Source of the DNA: Patagioenas fasciata
Taxonomy: Eukaryota; Chordata; Aves; Columbiformes; Columbidae
NCBI RefSeq assembly: GCF_037038585.1
Contig: NC_092560.1
Span: forward strand, 62,004,049-62,068,048
Direction of reading: 5' to 3'
DNA length: 64,000 bases
Shown here: piece by piece, positions 39,037 to 50,783 of the stretch
Layout of the letters: each line of letters opens with the position of its first letter
Position numbering within the stretch: the stretch's first letter is position 1
Notes under the pieces: model-generated
Seen by the model: only the letters and a program-made list of their open reading frames with translations
The model's database searches: none
What the model was told of the DNA's origin: nothing
Made by a program: the position numbers and the translations under genes

Positions 39037-39803
39037 ACAGAATCACGGAATCAGAGAATATCAGGGATTGGAAGGGACCTCGAAAGATCATCCAGTCCAA
39101 TCCTCCTGCCAGAGCAGGAACACTCTGATGAGGCTACACAGGAATGTGTCCAGGCGGGTTTTGAATGTCTCTAGAGAAGGAGACTCCACAACCTCCCTGG
39201 GCAGCCTGTTCCAGTGTTCTGATACCCTTATTGGGAACAAGTTTCTTCTCAAATTTAAGTGGAACCTCTTGTGTTCCAGTTTGAACCCATTACTCCTTGT
39301 CCTACTGTTGGTTGTCACCAAGAAGAGCCTGGTTCCATCCTCCTGACACTCACCCTTTATATATTTGTAAACATCAATGAGGTCACCCCTCAGTCTCCTC
39401 CAAATTAGAGACCCAGCATCCTCAGCCTTCCCTCATAAGGGAGATGTTCCACTCCCTTAATCATCTTCATGGCTCTGTGCTGGACTCTCTCCAGCAGTTC
39501 CCCGTCCTTCTTGAACTGAGGGGCCCAGAACTGGACACAATGTTACAGATGCGGTCTCACCAGGGCAGAGTAGAGGGGAAGGAGGACCTCTCTCGACCTA
39601 CTAACCATCCCCCTTCTAATACACCCCAGGATGCCATTTGCCTTCCTGGCCACAAGGGCACAGTGCTGGCTCATGGTCATTCTGCTGTCCACCAGGAACC
39701 ACGGGTCCCTTTCCGCTACGTTGCTCTCTGATAAGTCATTCCCCAACTTGTACTGGAACCTGGGGTTGTTCTTGTCCAGATGCAAGACTCTAAACTTGCC
39801 CTT
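39037..39803 (-). mobile_element. CR1 copy D (innermost of the nested trio)
   Basis: A 5'-truncated CR1 of about 767 bp. Its 3' tail is cacagaatcacggaatcaga, and its reading frame upstream includes [19 protein letters not shown], then [16 protein letters not shown], and begins at [16 protein letters not shown]. The trinucleotide gtc occurs at both ends (39034-39036 and 39804-39806), compatible with a 3-bp target duplication. Its sequence is closest to the 21415 and 17326 copies. Confidence 0.85.
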
Positions 39804-40082
39804 GTCCTCCTCTGCAGAGCTGTTTTCCAGCAGGCCCGCCCCTAACTGGTACTGGTGCCTGGGGTTATTCCTCTCCAGGTGCAGGACCCTACACTTGCCC
39901 TTGTTGAACTTCATCCGGTTCTTCCTTGCCCAGTCCTCCAGCCTGTCCAGGTCTCTCTGGATGGCAGCACAGCCTTCTGGTGTGTCAGCCCTTCCTCCCA
40001 GTTTGGTATCATCAGCAAACTTGCTGAGGATGCACTCAGTCTCTTCATCCAGGTCATTGATGAAAAGGTTGAACAGGACTGG
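39804..40082 (-). mobile_element. CR1 copy C, upstream part after the nested insertion
   Basis: Minus-strand reading from 40082: [40 protein letters not shown], then [20 protein letters not shown] and [11 protein letters not shown]. This last residue joins in frame to LGVLVDNRL of the part ending at 39036, matching the intact order [11 protein letters not shown] in the 21415 copy. The 5' truncation is in the RT domain, before PVLFN. Confidence 0.85.
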
Positions 40083-40190
40083 ATCAACCTAGACCTCCCC
40101 GGCACATCTTACTGTCATTCTCTCAGGTTTTATCATTGGTCACCAGAGAGAACAGATCAGTACCTACCCTTCCTCCTCCCAGAACAGAGA
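40083..40190 (-). mobile_element. CR1 copy B, upstream part after the nested insertions
   Basis: The plus strand reads 'atcaacctagacctccccgg' and 'atcattggtcaccagagaga', which in CR1 order directly follows 'ttcctaatgt' at 38357. Hence copy B was split by copy C. The element fades near 40190. Confidence 0.7.
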
Positions 40191-40940
40191 ACTAATCAGA
40201 CAGCAGTGATATTCTCCTTCATTGTCATAGAGAGAGATGTAATGAGGATTTTGCATAGAATTCTCTTAGGAAGATAGAAGGTTGTTTAAGATATCTGACT
40301 GTTGACTCTTGCTTTGAGATGTGCTGTTGGCTATTACAGATTTCCCCAACATTTCCATATTCCATTTTCCATAGATTGTTTCGAAAATGTATATTCTTTC
40401 CATCGTGGTGCCTGCAGACAATGGAGAAATTGTTAACACATGTCTAAAATTCATTTTTCAAGATTCTTTGCATGTTTTTCTTATTTTATTAGTTTTGGGG
40501 AAAATGACCACAACCAAAGCCACTTATTCAGTCTCTTTCTGGATTTAACAAAATAAATGGAAAAATAAATCAAAAGGAGAAATTCTTGTGTGCTTATAAG
40601 AAGGAATTTGTAACTTTCTTTATTGAGTAGTTTTCCTGAAAAGTATCAATCACAGCCATTTTTAACAGTACAAAGCATTTGTCTTACATTCAAGAAAGAA
40701 CCAAACTTGCATATTTTGATACAAAAATAGCACATTTTGTACAATGGTTACAAATAGTTCATAGATTTTTCTGGAAATTAGAATCTATTTCTTGACTTTT
40801 TACCTATGTACCAAACCGCCAGTGTATGGGGATATAGTGGAAGATTTGGCGAGGAGGTTAGTTAAATGTAAATACACTCAAGTGACTTGCACCTGTCTGT
40901 AGAAAAAGCACACACATCACTCTAATTGTCTTACTGACCT
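40191..40940. other. Intergenic, nothing recognised
   Basis: AT-rich unique-looking sequence between the nested CR1 cluster and a candidate LTR. Confidence 0.35.
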
Positions 40941-41284
40941 TGTGTGCTTGATGAGTAGAAGCTCTGTGTTAGATAACACAGGCCTGGGAGAAACTCTGGG
41001 CACCTTATCACTGTGTCTGAGATTTCTGCTTTGTTGTGAGAAAGAGCGGGAGGCTGCGCCTGCCTGAAGCCTTGAAATACAGGCGAGCTCAGCAGGCCCA
41101 GTGATCTTCCAGCAGAGCTGAACTGACCAGCGCCTGTGTCCCCGCTGGTGTCACCTCTGCCTGGGAGCTCAGGTGTGGCTTCGGAGATCCCCCAGTAGAG
41201 AGGTAACTAAAATAAAACTTGCTCCTTGCAAATGCATCCGTGGCCTCTGGCTCTTCTTGCGATGTGCCTGCATATGTGCACACA
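40941..41284 (+). mobile_element. Candidate solo LTR (344 bp)
   Basis: A GC-richer 344-bp block begins TGTGTGC and ends GCACACA, 7-bp inverted termini with TG...CA. An AATAAA at about 41212-41217 is followed by roughly 70 bases resembling a U5 region ('cttgctccttgcaaatgc', 'ggcctctggctcttcttg'). Flanks gacct and gacag agree at only three of five bases, so a target duplication is not proven. No coding sequence is present. It could instead be another GC-rich unit such as a noncoding exon. Confidence 0.4.
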
Positions 41285-44200
41285 GACAGATACTACAAGC
41301 CTGATACTTTTATGAAAGTTGATTCTGAGCTAAAAGGAAAGAATCTGCTAAGACATGCATTGAAATATGTCCAATTTTATTTGCCGTTTAAATTCTAATA
41401 ACTCAGTTGACCTGAGAGCAGTACCACAGAAAAACAGGTTGAGACCATCCAGTTCCTCTCCCAGCCTCCAGCTCATGTTTTCCGTTTAGTTTTCAGCTTC
41501 AGTTTTTATTATTTCCCGTTAGATAGCAGACTGTTGCATGGGCCAGAAATGCATCAGTTCTTTTCAAGGGCAGTACATTAAAAAATTCTCCTTATGTAGT
41601 ATATAACACTGATGATCATCAAAAGAATGAGACTTAGAATTTGTGAAAGGGTTATTCAGATGAAACTTTTCTAAAGATATTCTTCAGTTGTTGAACATAG
41701 GCAAGATATTTTTTTTTCAGTGATAGTTTTTCCAGCTTCTTTTCCCTCCTCCGATGTAGTGATGTGAGCAGGAAAAAGAAAAATCTTTGATTCTTCATAA
41801 TCTAATGAAAGAAGCAGCAGTGAAAGTTTACACAATTTGGTTTTGCAGGCAAGATAAAAAGGCCACCAGGAGGATAACGAGCAGATGAAGAATTCTGAAA
41901 CACAGGGAAGATGACTGTTGACCTAAAGCAATATCAGAAAGGAAGTAAGTAAATAAAGAAAAATGTTTTTAACTGTTTTACTGGGCTGCCTGTATCACTT
42001 TGCAGAGCCATACACTCTCATCCTATCCAAACACTCTCACTTACTTTTATTCACCTGCATTTCTCATCTTATAATTAAATGGTGAGTGCACTGGAGTAAG
42101 ATCTATTTTCCTGCTTTGTGTTTGAACAGTGCCTTGCACAAATTGCTTCCATGTCTTTGACTGAGATCAGTTAAGTGCTGCAGAAATAAAAATAAATTCT
42201 GGACCCAGAGACCTTGATAAAGAGATACTATGAGTAACCCATAAAAACAGATGATAGATGAGCTTGGCTTCAAAAACATATAGAAAGAAAGGAAACAGTA
42301 CCATAATAAAGGGAAAGAGGATAAATTATTAGTGTTGATAAATGCAAAGATATGACTGCTTCAGAATATCTGAAAAAAAGAGAAATTGTGTGCTTCATGT
42401 CCAGTCACTGTCAATTATATACCTATTTGCTAGAAATGATGGACCGACCCACTATGGACTTTCTGCCAACCTTATATAAATTACTAAGAAATACTGAAAA
42501 TGGGGACAGAGATGTGGTGAACAGTCAGAGAAGGGAAAGATTGGAAAGCCTGGAAAACTCAGGGAAGGTGTGATTTTGAGAAGTGCAGGTAACGGTAGAA
42601 AGTGAGAGCTCAAGCTAAAATGCACCTGTTAGAAATTGAAAACAACCAAGATATCTGAGGAAGGAAGGAAAGAGAGTGGGGACTGGCAAGTCAAGCCCTG
42701 TTTGATTTCACTCACCCTCTTATTGAAAAGTTACCTACAGTCTGTGTGGAGACAAAGGAGAATCAGATCAGAGAACCAAAATTCTCCCTGGGATTGGGAG
42801 GCAGGGATTAGGTATGGTGGGAGAAAGGAGGAGGTCAGAGCAGTTTGTGAAGCCAGGTGCAACATGCTGAAACTGAGTGCTATAAACAGTACGTCAGCTG
42901 AGGATATGGAGAGTACGAAGAGATGCGACTCTGTGCATTCTGGTCAAACCTTTGCAAGCACAGCTGGAAGGAAGAAAGAGGACAGTGGTGGTCACCAGAA
43001 GAGAGACCCATACACAGATCAATAAAAATGGATTTGGGTCTTGAGTCAAAGTAAAGAATCACTAGTGATTTGAGTAGATTTTTTACCCTCACTGGTACTA
43101 AGCGGTGTCTAGTTGTTTGACAGAAAATTATACTACTCATTCACTTTTGTTCAATTACAAACCCAAGTTCTTCTGACCTCCCCAGATTAGAGAGGTTCTT
43201 CATTATTCTGTAGAATGAGCTATGCTAGTAACTGACTAAACAACAGGCCTGTAGCATGTTGATAAATCAGGGGAAATCGCTGCAGCAACCCCAAAATAAG
43301 CAAAGGGTGATTCTTGCTCTGTAGGTGGGGGAGCTGGCAAGCACAGGACTAGATAAATCGCAGTCCTCAGTTTCTGACAATGAAATCAGCCAAAACATCC
43401 ATTCAATCAAATAAACCTAGAACTTCAAAGTCAGTCTGACTAGAATACTTCAACTGAATATTTAAAAAAAAAAAAAAAAAGAGAATTATTATATCTATAT
43501 GTATATATCCTTTATCATTTATAAAGGAGAAGCAAGACACTAATGTTGTGAAGTCTCACATGCTACACTTGAGGCATGTGAGTGGTTTGACTTTGATGAC
43601 CCTTGCTACATGTGTAATACTTGAAAGATCTGAATCTGAAGTCAGATTCTAGAGCATTCTAAGCATAATAAAGGAGTAATAGTGTTGACCCTACTACACT
43701 TATAGCAGAAACGCACTCTGATGTCCTAAACTTTAAAGTAAACATCATCTGTACAGGAAACTCTTATTATTCTGCAAACAATGGAGTAATTTCCCAGAGG
43801 GAACAGCACTGTGACCTCTGTATGTGACTGAAAGCAAGGAGCAAGACATGATATTGCCAGTGTCTAGACAAAAGCAGAGTATCAGCTGGGGGAAACTCCA
43901 GCAGTTTTTTATCCAAGACTTTCAGGCTTTCTCAAAGAGATGAAACGAAAGGAATTAAATATCATAAACCAAATTCCTAAGGAACAGTGACATTACAATG
44001 TGCTAAAGTAACACAGGATCTCTGAAATACTCTCTGAGTGTTAACCTGTCTATATATATGGGTGTATGGGTCCCTAACTTTAGATTCTCTCGAAAACGCA
44101 ATACTTAAATGCACTTGAATAGTTGCATGATGAAAACCTGTCTTTAGAAACCTTGATGATAAATACAGCGAGAGGACTATTTAGCTACTCCTTGATCTAG

Positions 44201-47199
44201 AGCAGTGAGTTAAAGGATCCCAGTCCTCTCTTAACTTGAGCCAGTGACCAAGTGATATTAGCGAATTCAAGCCACACCTATGCTCACTTTAGGAACTGGT
44301 TCCAGTTCACTATCAGTATGACTAAGTATGATCATTTAAGGCTTACCTTCTGTGAAGTTGCTCTGGAACTGTTTTACGACATTTTATCCCCAGGCACAAA
44401 CTCAATGTTCTGATGTTCTTTTCCCAGGAGAGGGATATGTGATTCTGGTGCAGTTTAACCCACTTTGAAAGAACAAAGTGTTCCTATTCTGCAATAAGAG
44501 TGGCCCTACTTGCAGTTGTTCAAGAATAGCTGGTTTTTTTTCTGAATTCACTCTCTAATTGGAGACAACTTTTGAATGTAGACAGTCTGTTTACATATTC
44601 CACAGAGGTGTCAGGAAGAAGACGATACCCATTTTGAGGAGTGGTGGCCTAGCTGTCATGCCAACTTCTACCTGTGCTCAGATAAATATGTACGCTGACA
44701 GTCTTTGGGTATGTTGCAAGCACGTCTCTGGAGCAACCTGACCTTTCTGTCATTGCAAGGAGTGATGTGACAACACAGATATTCCGGTGTCCAAGTATCT
44801 ATATTCCAATTTGAAATGCACAAAAAGAAATCAAACTAGCAGCATATAAACGCACAGAAATATCCAAGCAGCATTGTCACCAGAAACACAGGGTCAGACT
44901 TCAGGATTTGCACTATGTATTGTGCCCTAATTATTGAAATTCTATGGATGCATCTCAAATATCCTAACAGCTTCCATTGTCCTGGTGTATGCAATTCCAT
45001 GTGTTTGAATATGGAGTAAATTTATACACCTGGGATGTGATTAGGATCAGGAGAGGATTCCCGGCATATGGCTGCACCTCTGAGTGCAGAATCTCACATG
45101 GGCCACAGGCTCTGGATGAAGCACAGTTCTGCAGCTTCTACTGTCCCTGACTTCAGATTCATCTGCCTGACAAAGCACAGGTTACGGCAAGGAACTGAAT
45201 TTGGGGCACAGAATAACAGAGCAGGAAAGGAACTGCTGTGCTTAGAGACCAGAGACGTGCAGAACATACCCCTGGGGGAAAGTGAGGCACGAGATCGCTG
45301 TGAGTCTTGTGCTCAGCCTGTGACACTTGAGGGGGTCACTCTCCCCTCAGGTGTCACTATGGACCCCCACAGACAATAGGCACTGTGGAAATATCAATAT
45401 CAGGGTTTGGATGTTAGCCAGAGTTTTCCATAGGTGACGATTTCGGGTGCCCAACATGGATCTTATTGGTTACCGTGGCAGCAGTTTCCAACGACCTCTT
45501 CTAAGTTTGGGCCCTTCAAACTTCCACCCTCAGGAACACTCAGGCACATGAAGTCAATCCTAAAAGTCTTTACATCAATACTTCTTTAAACTTGTTTAAT
45601 TTTTAATTTATTTATAAATTATTGGCTATTTGTGACTGGAAAATATCATCAGAGAACTGTGAGGGGAAAAATGTCTCATTGTGTACCTGTACACCAGTTG
45701 ATATATATCAACTCACATCCTGTGGGGAAATGCAAGCTGAAACCATAAATACTTGCTAGATTTTTTTTGTTTGCTTTAGTGCACCCAAAAGCAATCAGGT
45801 CTATCAGCTGAAAAGAAGGATGTTGATGTTGGCTCAGCAGCAATTATTTTCAATAAAAGACTGAAAGATGCTTGAATTCAAGTGTATAATTTATCCACAT
45901 GTTGATTAGACTTAGAATTGCTCCTCTTAATTTATATGAACGTAGCTGTAACCAGCTAAATAGGTTCTTTGTTTTCAAAACCTTCTATTATTATGAAAAT
46001 TAAGTCTCTAATTACAGAAGAATACAAGGTTCTTGTAGCCCTTTGTTAGTTAAACTTACATTTTGCATTTATTGTCTTGCCAATAGCTTGTGCTTTTTAA
46101 AAAGAAGCATAATGTGCAGTTGTATCAGTGCATCCTTATGGTACACTGTGTAAGGTTTGCAGATGCGAAGAATGAAGGTTATATGCTAAAAAGAGGATTC
46201 CAAGTAACTATCATACTTAAATCCTTGCGATTCAGATTCATAACACAATTTAAAAATATTTATCCCCCAGAATTTAAGGTATGGTGCACATGCAGGTCAA
46301 TTTTAAGCTATTACTTCCATATAAATGAAATGTCTCCACAAGATTTAAGATCAATCCAGCTGAATTTCAAAGGCAATTGGCTGTAAGTACTATCACTCTT
46401 ACAGGAGGAAGTTCTAAGCAACTGCTTTTTCCAGGTTAATTTGGCTAGGAAATTTGTAAGTAAACCTTTTGCAGAAGAGAATCTGGATTTGGTTCAAAGC
46501 AGAAAAAAAGGCTTGGTTTTGTTCTTGGAGAGCAGCTCTTACATGTTCACATTTGTATAACATGCCTCCCCTGACCTCATGCTGTGGAATTGCTGTCATA
46601 TTTCAAGCCTACGGAGAAGATACAAAAGATCCCACACTAAAATGATATCTCCTCATGAACAGAACACCACTGATCAAGAAATACAGTGCTCAGTCTCTCA
46701 GGCACTCCTAATTTACCTCAGCTCCCTGATTTTAATTTCTGAGAACAAATAAAAGAGTTTAATTTATTGTTATCTCTTTGTACAGAGAAGCATTAAATAA
46801 TATAATGAATATAGCAGGTATTTCTGGATTGATGCCAGGATCATTTCACAACTCAAGACTTTTCAGAGCTTGGGGAAATGTACTTCTGGGACAGGATCAG
46901 ATTTTCACACTCACTGCTTCCCTCTCCCATCAGTTTGCCAAACCATGGAGGAATTTCCTTTAGGGCTCTAAGACTGGTAGTGTTCAACTTTTTTGATGGG
47001 GTAGATGGCTTGATTGCTTTCAGTCATCAGGAGAAGACTGAATACCTATTTTTCTCTCCCACAAGGTGACTGATTCTACATGTTGTCATGTGCAGGGCCA
47101 CTGTTCCCAGGGATACTGGGATCGTTGTGCAAGGACAGCCAGAAATATTGCAAATGTGCATTCAATGGGGTAACAGGTGCTTCAGGAACCTCCAGGCAT
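41285..47199. other. Intergenic, no gene recognised
   Basis: All frames are short. An A-run followed by an AT-rich microsatellite lies at about 43462-43510, and a plus frame at 45068-45379 (103 codons) has no recognisable domain. No retroelement was identified. Confidence 0.35.
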
Positions 47200-47540
47200 C
47201 AACCAACAACAAATGCAAAGTCCTGTAGCTGAGAGGAAATATACTGTGCGTCCATGCAGGTCCGGGACTGACTGGTTTGGGAACAGCTCTCCAAAAGGGA
47301 CCTGAGCTCCCGGTGGACCAGTGAACCTGGATTCAGCATCATGCCCATGCAGTGACAAAGGTTAACCACATACATTGAGGACAAGTGCTCATTCCCCTCT
47401 GCCCAGGACTTGTGGGTCTGAATCTGGAGCAGGATGTTTGGTTTTCAGCCTGTAGCATGTGAGATACAAACTAGAGAGAATCCAGGTGTCTAAGAGACTG
47501 GAGCACATGCTCAGGGACCTTGTCCAGTAATGCCCAGACC
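47200..47540 (+). mobile_element. Very degraded CR1-like fragment
   Basis: Plus-strand phrases 'ctccaaaagggacctgagct', 'cccggtggaccagtgaacct' and 'actagagagaatccaggtgt' followed by 'gactggagcacatgctcagg' line up in order with the CR1 segments encoding [14 protein letters not shown] and the following LEHL. The sequence has drifted so far that no frame is open; an old insertion is likely. Confidence is low because the match is only by short blocks. Confidence 0.35.
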
Positions 47541-48049
47541 AGTAGCTGCAAGCAGTTGCACAGCAAAATGGACAGGACCTTCTGCCTGACCCTGGAGCAG
47601 CTGTGATCTTCTGCTGGGAAGAGCAGACATGGCAAACGTGCTGGAGGTCTGTGTGCAAATGTCCTCTGGCCTGAGGTTTAAGCTGTAACATCACCTTCTG
47701 TAACTGTCCAAGATTATTTACTTTGTGCATATGGAAAATAATTTATCCAGAACCGCTAGTGCTAAAATGGCACAAAAGATAAACTAAATCACAGACTAAA
47801 GTGTCAATCACCTCGCAATGACACCAGCAATGTTTTCCATACACCCTGCTGCTGATGACTCCAGATACTCTCTTTAGCAATACTCTTCCTACCATGCAAA
47901 TTGATATTGATACCCACCAGATTAAAAGAAGACGCAGCAGATCTCCTGTCTATAAGCGTTTGAAAAACATGTTGATTTTCTCATAGACTTTTCTATAACT
48001 GCATCTGCTTTCTGCCATGTCCGAGAAGGGACTAAGATCGGTTACTGAA
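47541..48049. other. Intergenic, nothing recognised
   Basis: Minus-strand frame 47389-47730 spans part of this stretch but shows no domain and overlaps the CR1-like remnant. Confidence 0.3.
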
Positions 48050-48325
48050 AGCAGTTTCGTCACCGGGCGCCGGGACAGCAGCAGCAGCTGGTGCGGCTCA
48101 ACAGTGCCATCCAGTGGGACCCGGGCAGCCGCAACGCGCCTCGGAAGCGGCTGCTCCCCACTTGGAGCCTCCGTGACTTCGCAGGGCCGCTCCCTCAGAA
48201 GAAACTGCGAGACACCCGGCGGGTTTCCGAGGCGCGGCCGGTGTGCGGCCGCCGTTCCCTGCGGCTGGGCTGGCCCCCGCACGCAATGCTGTCGCTCCAG
48301 GCTTCAAACTCTTGAAAACTAGCAA
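48050..48325. other. Isolated GC/CpG-rich island with open frames, function unknown
   Basis: About 275 bases are strongly GC- and CpG-rich inside AT-rich DNA. The plus-strand frame 48091-48315 reads RLNSAIQWDPGSRNAPRKRL and later PTWSLRDFAGPLPQKKLRDT before a stop at 48313-48315. Two other plus or minus frames are also open, as expected for high GC. I do not recognise the product. Possibilities are a promoter CpG island of a noncoding RNA, or a fragment of a retrocopied GC-rich exon. No splice structure or poly(A) tail was found. Confidence 0.35.
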
Positions 48326-50643
48326 CCCCACAGCCACCTTCTTTTTGAGAAAACTGCTCAGGGCAAGCCTCAGTAATTGAGTTTTGGAATATTTTGGAAT
48401 ATATTACATGTATTGTTGTTGTAACCTTCTGCTTTTCTTCTGTGACCACTTTTTATTTAAACATCCTGCCACAGTGGGCAGGAAAGTGACTTCTTTCTAG
48501 CACTGTTAGAATTCTTCATCCCAAGGAGAACAAGACTCTGGGAACCAGATCCTGGTGGTTTAATTTCTCACAAACCCATCACAGTTGCATTTACCACAAT
48601 AAATAGAAAACCAAATAGTGATGTTCCAACTGATTTTGAATTTGTAACAGTTGAAGTCTCAAGCTTAATTGACTTACTGTGACTTACTCACCAGACTTAA
48701 GAAACTGTGTGTTTTAAGTGAAATCTAAAGGCAGTGCTAAATTAAATCTGCAGTGCACCTCTGCAGCTATTTGGCATATGAACTCTCAGCAGGCTGGCTG
48801 ATGCTTCCATAGCATATCTCTGTGCCTCTAAGCTGTTGCTCTGCACAGCGCAGGTGCTCATCTCCTTGTGTGAACTGATCAACTGCAGAACTCAGTCACT
48901 CAAGCTACCCCACCACTTCTAAGTCACACTGTTTGTTTCCTAGGCTGCATCTTTATAACTCCTAATTCTGAATTCTTTAAGATATCCTGTCTCTAAGTTA
49001 ATATAACTCATCTTCTCTAGGTTAAGAAAAATTACATACTCTGCATTATCTTGACCTTTTAAAATGACAGTGAATCAATATCTGTTAATCAAACAGGTAA
49101 CATACAGTAACATTGTTCATAATGACTAATGATGATTCATAGGTTATGGCAGCATGAATCTGTGTGTGTGTGAGTATGTGTACACATGCAGGGGGTCTTA
49201 ACAGATAAAGACTGTAAATATCATTCTTTTAAAAATAATTTATTCCTTATGAAGAAAGCAGAATGAGGATCTTCCACAAACAAATATATTTGTAGTAGTT
49301 AACATAACAGGTTTCTGCCTTTAGCCCTCTAGATCATTACAGAATTAAGTTACACACAGTCATGAAACGTGAAATTTTCCTGCAAACACTCATAAACCTT
49401 TTGTGCCTTCTCTATTTTAAAGGGCAAAGTACACATTCTGTATTAAAACTAGGATAAACCACAGAATTATCATAGCATAGACGGATTTTCCCCTTCTCAA
49501 ATGGAATGTTTCTGACATAGCTTTGTTGAGCATCACACGTGTACCAGGTTGAGAGCAACAGCTCAATGTGCATCATGTAGAAAAAATTGTAATGTTATTG
49601 CATTTCCATGGAGAGAGGAAAAAGACACAACCACCACCACAAAGAACAAACCAACCAACCAAAAAATCACCATAAACACACAAAAAAACAATGCCCAAAT
49701 AAACAAACAAGAACCCCAAATATCCACCAAAAACCCTTTCAACTCTCTCTACCCCCAAAAAAACCCACAAACACAAAAACAACCCCGAACAAAAAAAAAA
49801 TACATGAATAGGCCAGAAAAACAAGGTAAGTTTCTGAACATTCATCCAATAATTAAAAAACACTTAAAAGGTGGAAGACTAGGACTATCCCAAAAGACAA
49901 CAATCCAGAAAATGCAATTCCAGTTCTAAAACATTGTTTCCTTTTTCATAAAAATATTTGCAACTCTGTAGAAAATTCCAAGCGAAGTACACTTCACATC
50001 TGTAAATGGCCAGAACTATTTGAGTAACTGGCAGATACTCAGTATCTGACAAATGTCATGAAGTTCTACTTATAGTGTTCATGACATCAAAGCCATGTCC
50101 AGTTCAAGCTAACACCTTCACTGCAACAGACAGCAAAAGATGCTGGAAGTCTGTTGTGCTTGGTTAAAAAACAAGATCACAAACAAGAAACAACCAATTC
50201 ATTCATGGCAGTTTGTTTGCTTCTAAGAGTCTTGGTCTCGGTTGACAATTCTCTTGCAAGTGTTAGTTCTTCTCCAGGCATTGTTTCTGGAAAAATACAG
50301 ACACTGTCTTTCTGTCTGCCTACTACTGTACAATGTACAGTATATTTTTTTGGTTGGGAACCACCACTGTCAAGATCTCCACTGAATATATTTACTAAAT
50401 GTGTGATGCATGCCACAGGGCTGTGCTGACAAAATAACCAAGTGTTAGGAATATTTACAGAAGATATTAGATTATCAGATATATTTAGAAAAGATTACTC
50501 TCTAATGGCCCCAGCTTGAAAGAAAGAGAAAAACAAAACAAAACACAAAACCACCCAAATTGCCACCCAAAACCACTTATTGTTCAGCTGCTGGAATCCA
50601 GGCTTTGTACTTCTAATGCAGGACTACAGTTGGAAGAATGTTA
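48326..50643. other. Intergenic, between the CpG patch and FBXO4
   Basis: AT-rich; a (GT)n run lies near 49160-49172 and an A/C-rich tract at 49618-49800. Some of the right-hand part may be FBXO4 3' untranslated sequence if a more distal poly(A) site is used. Confidence 0.35.
49618..49800 (+). repeat. A/C-rich (CCAA/CAAA)n low-complexity tract
   Basis: About 180 bases almost free of G and with few T, made of aaccaacc, aaacaac and similar units. It is of the same kind as the tract at 15987-16125. Its open frames encode Lys/Asn/Thr/Pro/Gln strings only. Confidence 0.7.
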
Positions 50644-50649
50644 TTTATT
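50644..50649 (-). terminator. Candidate FBXO4 poly(A) signal
   Basis: An AATAAA on the minus strand (tttatt on plus) 135 bp after the FBXO4 stop codon. It is the first canonical hexamer downstream that I saw; the actual cleavage site is not determined. Confidence 0.45.
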
Positions 50650-50783
50650 AGAGTATGTGCAGTGAAATATATGCAGGTTTGTCTTTTAAATCTTTTGACA
50701 GTACTGAGTCAGGACAATATTCTCACTTCATGTGAACTGCGAAACACCAAAGTCTCTATACAGCAAAACAATGCACAGTTCCA

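Noticed and set aside
39543-39914. Duplicated RT segment (two KxRVLHL...NNPR blocks) as a tandem duplication within one CR1
   Set aside because: The two blocks belong to different copies: the frame of the outer copy rejoins across the inserted one, so nested insertion explains it better.
1911-50600. Exons of GHR, expected beyond FBXO4 in the same orientation
   Set aside because: No frame resembles GHR extracellular, transmembrane or long cytoplasmic exons; the gene is presumably further left.
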